Assembly: GCF_963678635.1 (NCBI RefSeq)
Contig: NC_087065.1
Coordinates: forward strand, 15,070,019 to 15,134,018
Source of the DNA: Symsagittifera roscoffensis
Taxonomy: Eukaryota > Xenacoelomorpha > Acoela > Convolutidae
Direction of reading: 5' to 3'
DNA length: 64,000 bases
The notes under the pieces were generated by a model that saw only the letters and a list, made by a program, of their open reading frames with translations, was not told where the DNA came from and ran no database searches. Position 1 is the first letter of the stretch, and the number at the start of each line of letters is the position of its first letter. Positions 62,446-64,000 of the stretch are shown here, in pieces. The translations under genes and the position numbers were made by a program.

Positions 62446-63374
62446 TGTGACATTCGACCAGAATGGACAAAATGCAAACTCTGCAGTCTAGGAATTTTTA
62501 GCAGCGAACCTTCCGAATTGGCAATTTAGACGGAATAAGAACGTTATTCGAACGATTGGACAAATCGTGAAGGCTGAAGGATTCGGAAATTCCTAAATTT
62601 TAAGTTTTCGAAGTGATGACGTAACGATTCTCAGAAACGTCAAAAACGGCCATTTTGGCAGAAAAGCTAAAAAGCGACACAACAACGATAGTTGCTCTGA
62701 CGAAAACAACGAAGATTGTGATAAAAAAAAACCACAGAGAGAAACAGAAGTAACAGAGACCGCTCCGAGTTGCAACTATTGTGTCGCTACAATAGTTGCA
62801 AGGCAGTTGCTAACAACAGTGAGGGGTGGAAACCAGCCTTCCGGATTACAGAGAAATCAAGCTTAACGTGCTTGATTCAGTGGATTCGAGAATCCGGAGG
62901 GGTTTCGGGACTGAGACTTTTATCATTTTATATGAACTTTTAGCTTCCCTGTCATGTCCTGAACTGAATTTAATTAACATCCGAATTCATTCTACTGAGA
63001 TGAGAAGCTAGGAGTTGGGGGAAAAGGGTTGATCCATCTTCGATGGAGATGATGATTTTTATCGACTGAACAAAAACAATAATAATTCAATAAATAGTAG
63101 TAGCCCTGTTTTTAGAAGTGACCTCGTGGTCTGGGGATACTGAGACCCAGCCATGAGCTCACTATTTCTGCATGTAATTAAGTTAATTTGAGTGTTTTGA
63201 CCGAAGCCGAAAGCAGTAACGTTTTTTGTCGACCCGATGTTAGAAAAGACCACCGAAAGTACTGGCTTGGTAGATACGGTGAAAAGCATGTAAAGCTCTG
63301 TTTAGACGTTAGCCAGTCGTCTTAGGACTTAGTTTTATTTTCCGTCGATATGTATCTTCCGGCCGAATGTTACA
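62446..63374 (+). repeat. 3' LTR (929 bp)
   Basis: TGTGACATTCG...CGAATGTTACA, collinear with the 5' LTR and about 97% identical by eye. Confidence 0.95.
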
Positions 63375-63849
63375 TACCTTTTGATCATAAACCTATATTT
63401 GGGTTTCTAGCAATAGTTCTGATACTTTCTGGTGAAAATTTCTTTAATTATGGCATAAGTGTAGGATATGGTGTGAGAGGATATTATTTATCTTCATCTG
63501 GATTTAGCTGTGCAACATTGTGGCTATTTTCAGATCCGCATGGAACGGCAGTATTCCAAAAAAATGTTCATATTGAAAGTGTGTCAACAAAATGTACTTT
63601 TTTTTTGTAGAAAATGCGGATTCTTTTGTAACATCTTTTATCTTCAAATACATATAATGGTGATAATTGTTTCGTACATGGGTAATACCATAAAATATTT
63701 CCTTCGCAGTCTATAAAACTTGATCTGTTTCCTGATAATAAATATCCTGCATTATCTAATTTTAATAGTGCAAGTGCAAGTAATTGTAAAGTTTGTGTTC
63801 GTTCAAGTTCACATAAGTGATGAAGCGTTTCTAGTTCTGATAGTGACAT
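63375..63849 (-). pseudogene. Glycoprotein-like remnant, N-terminal half
   Basis: The minus frame from ATG 63849 reads MSLSELETLHHLCELERTQT, LLALALLKLDNAGYLLSGNR and SSFIDCEGNILWYYPC, then KRCYKRIRIFYKKKVHFVDT. It continues in the same frame past stops near 63568 and 63440 to the LTR edge (KYYPLTPYPTLMP, SIRTIARNPNIGL). The CELERTQ start, paired cysteines and a GN-x-W-x-x-PC-like block recall glycoproteins of chuvirus-like negative-strand viruses and of retroelements that captured them. Coding sense may extend upstream to the window edge in another frame. The rest probably lies at 38690-39186. Confidence 0.4.
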
Positions 63850-64000
63850 TTCTTGAAAAACTCTGCGTTTTATGGTACAATTTCATGTTTAAGTGAATGG
63901 CATACTGAATTGCACCAAAATAGGTTTTGTTCATGAGTGATAGTTTTTAAAAACGTGTGCTGCTTTTGTCTTGTGGGCGAAGTTTTCTATCAGTACTTCC
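63850..64000 (-). other. Window edge, probable upstream part of the glycoprotein remnant
   Basis: Short frames on the minus strand include LFWCNSVCHSLKHEIVP. Two cysteines and their position fit an upstream extension, but the window ends here. Confidence 0.25.

Larger units (their letters stand above)
39187..63374 (+). mobile_element. Giant 24.2-kb Ty3/gypsy LTR retrotransposon with accessory ORFs
   Basis: LTRs at 39187-40114 and 62446-63374 bracket 22.3 kb. The internal order is: long leader with G-rich repeats, gag, aspartic protease, RT, RNase H, integrase, macro-like segment, a coiled-coil plus SGNH esterase ORF, then several large ORFs with no known family, 3' UTR and a purine-rich primer. 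LTR divergence is about 3%, so it is much younger than the gypsy element and Polinton copies here. Flanking pentamers TACAC (39182-39186) and TACCT (63375-63379) match at only 3 of 5. The coding region is broken by stops and frameshifts in gag and the 3' ORFs, but the RNase H-integrase frame is open over 4.2 kb. Size places it with Ogre/Burro-like giant elements. Confidence 0.93.

Overview
The window is invertebrate-animal type nuclear DNA. It is AT-rich, has no cellular housekeeping gene I can recognise, and is almost entirely built of nested and adjacent mobile elements and virus-like remnants. It also holds a 200-N assembly gap at 35126-35325. The lineage cannot be fixed from sequence alone. 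Metazoan identity rests on the element types: an animal-type Polinton/Maverick, Ty3/gypsy elements, a hAT-like MITE, and an animal-virus-like glycoprotein remnant.

Layout. (1) 1-8252: AT-rich DNA with a broken unrecognised minus-strand gene (127-573), a nested MITE cluster (2.3-3.9 kb) holding a C-rich tract, a hAT-like MITE with 8-bp target duplication (4057-4641), and a GA microsatellite. (2) 8259-26058: a full-length Polinton with about 570-bp terminal inverted repeats and a perfect 6-bp target duplication CTTGTC. The minus-strand left arm carries protein-primed DNA polymerase B and small genes. The plus-strand right arm carries PC4-like ssDNA-binding-type genes, conserved small ORFs, a packaging ATPase, an integrase, penton, core protein, major capsid, a Cys-rich membrane protein and an adenain-like protease. 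Nearly every gene has one or more stops or frameshifts and the integrase has lost an acidic catalytic residue, so it is a dead provirus-like copy. Its left TIR carries a 0.6-kb filler copied from two separate nearby flanking segments. (3) 26237-34570: an old minus-strand Ty3/gypsy element with 242-bp LTRs whose pol region was tandemly duplicated internally. (4) 34571-39186 and 63375-64000: host DNA or an older virus-like locus on the minus strand. A glycoprotein-like gene here appears to be cut in two by the next element. (5) 39187-63374: a giant 24.2-kb Ty3/gypsy-class LTR retrotransposon with 928/929-bp LTRs about 97% identical. It has a 2.7-kb leader full of CCGGAGGGG repeats, a fragmented gag-protease-RT, a largely intact 1390-codon RNase H-integrase ORF, a macro-domain-like segment, an SGNH/GDSL esterase ORF, and then about 7 kb of extra coding DNA of unknown function.

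How the genes fit together. The Polinton is a virus-like module set: replication by PolB, integration, and capsid assembly and packaging by MCP, penton, ATPase and protease. Its divergent promoter region has ATF/CREB-type palindromes in a 60-bp tandem array. The giant LTR element combines standard gag-pol with nucleotide-metabolite-binding (macro) and esterase-type modules plus unknown proteins. This is the most unusual system in the window. It also repeats the 12-mer abutting its 3' LTR inside its coding region in different reading frames.
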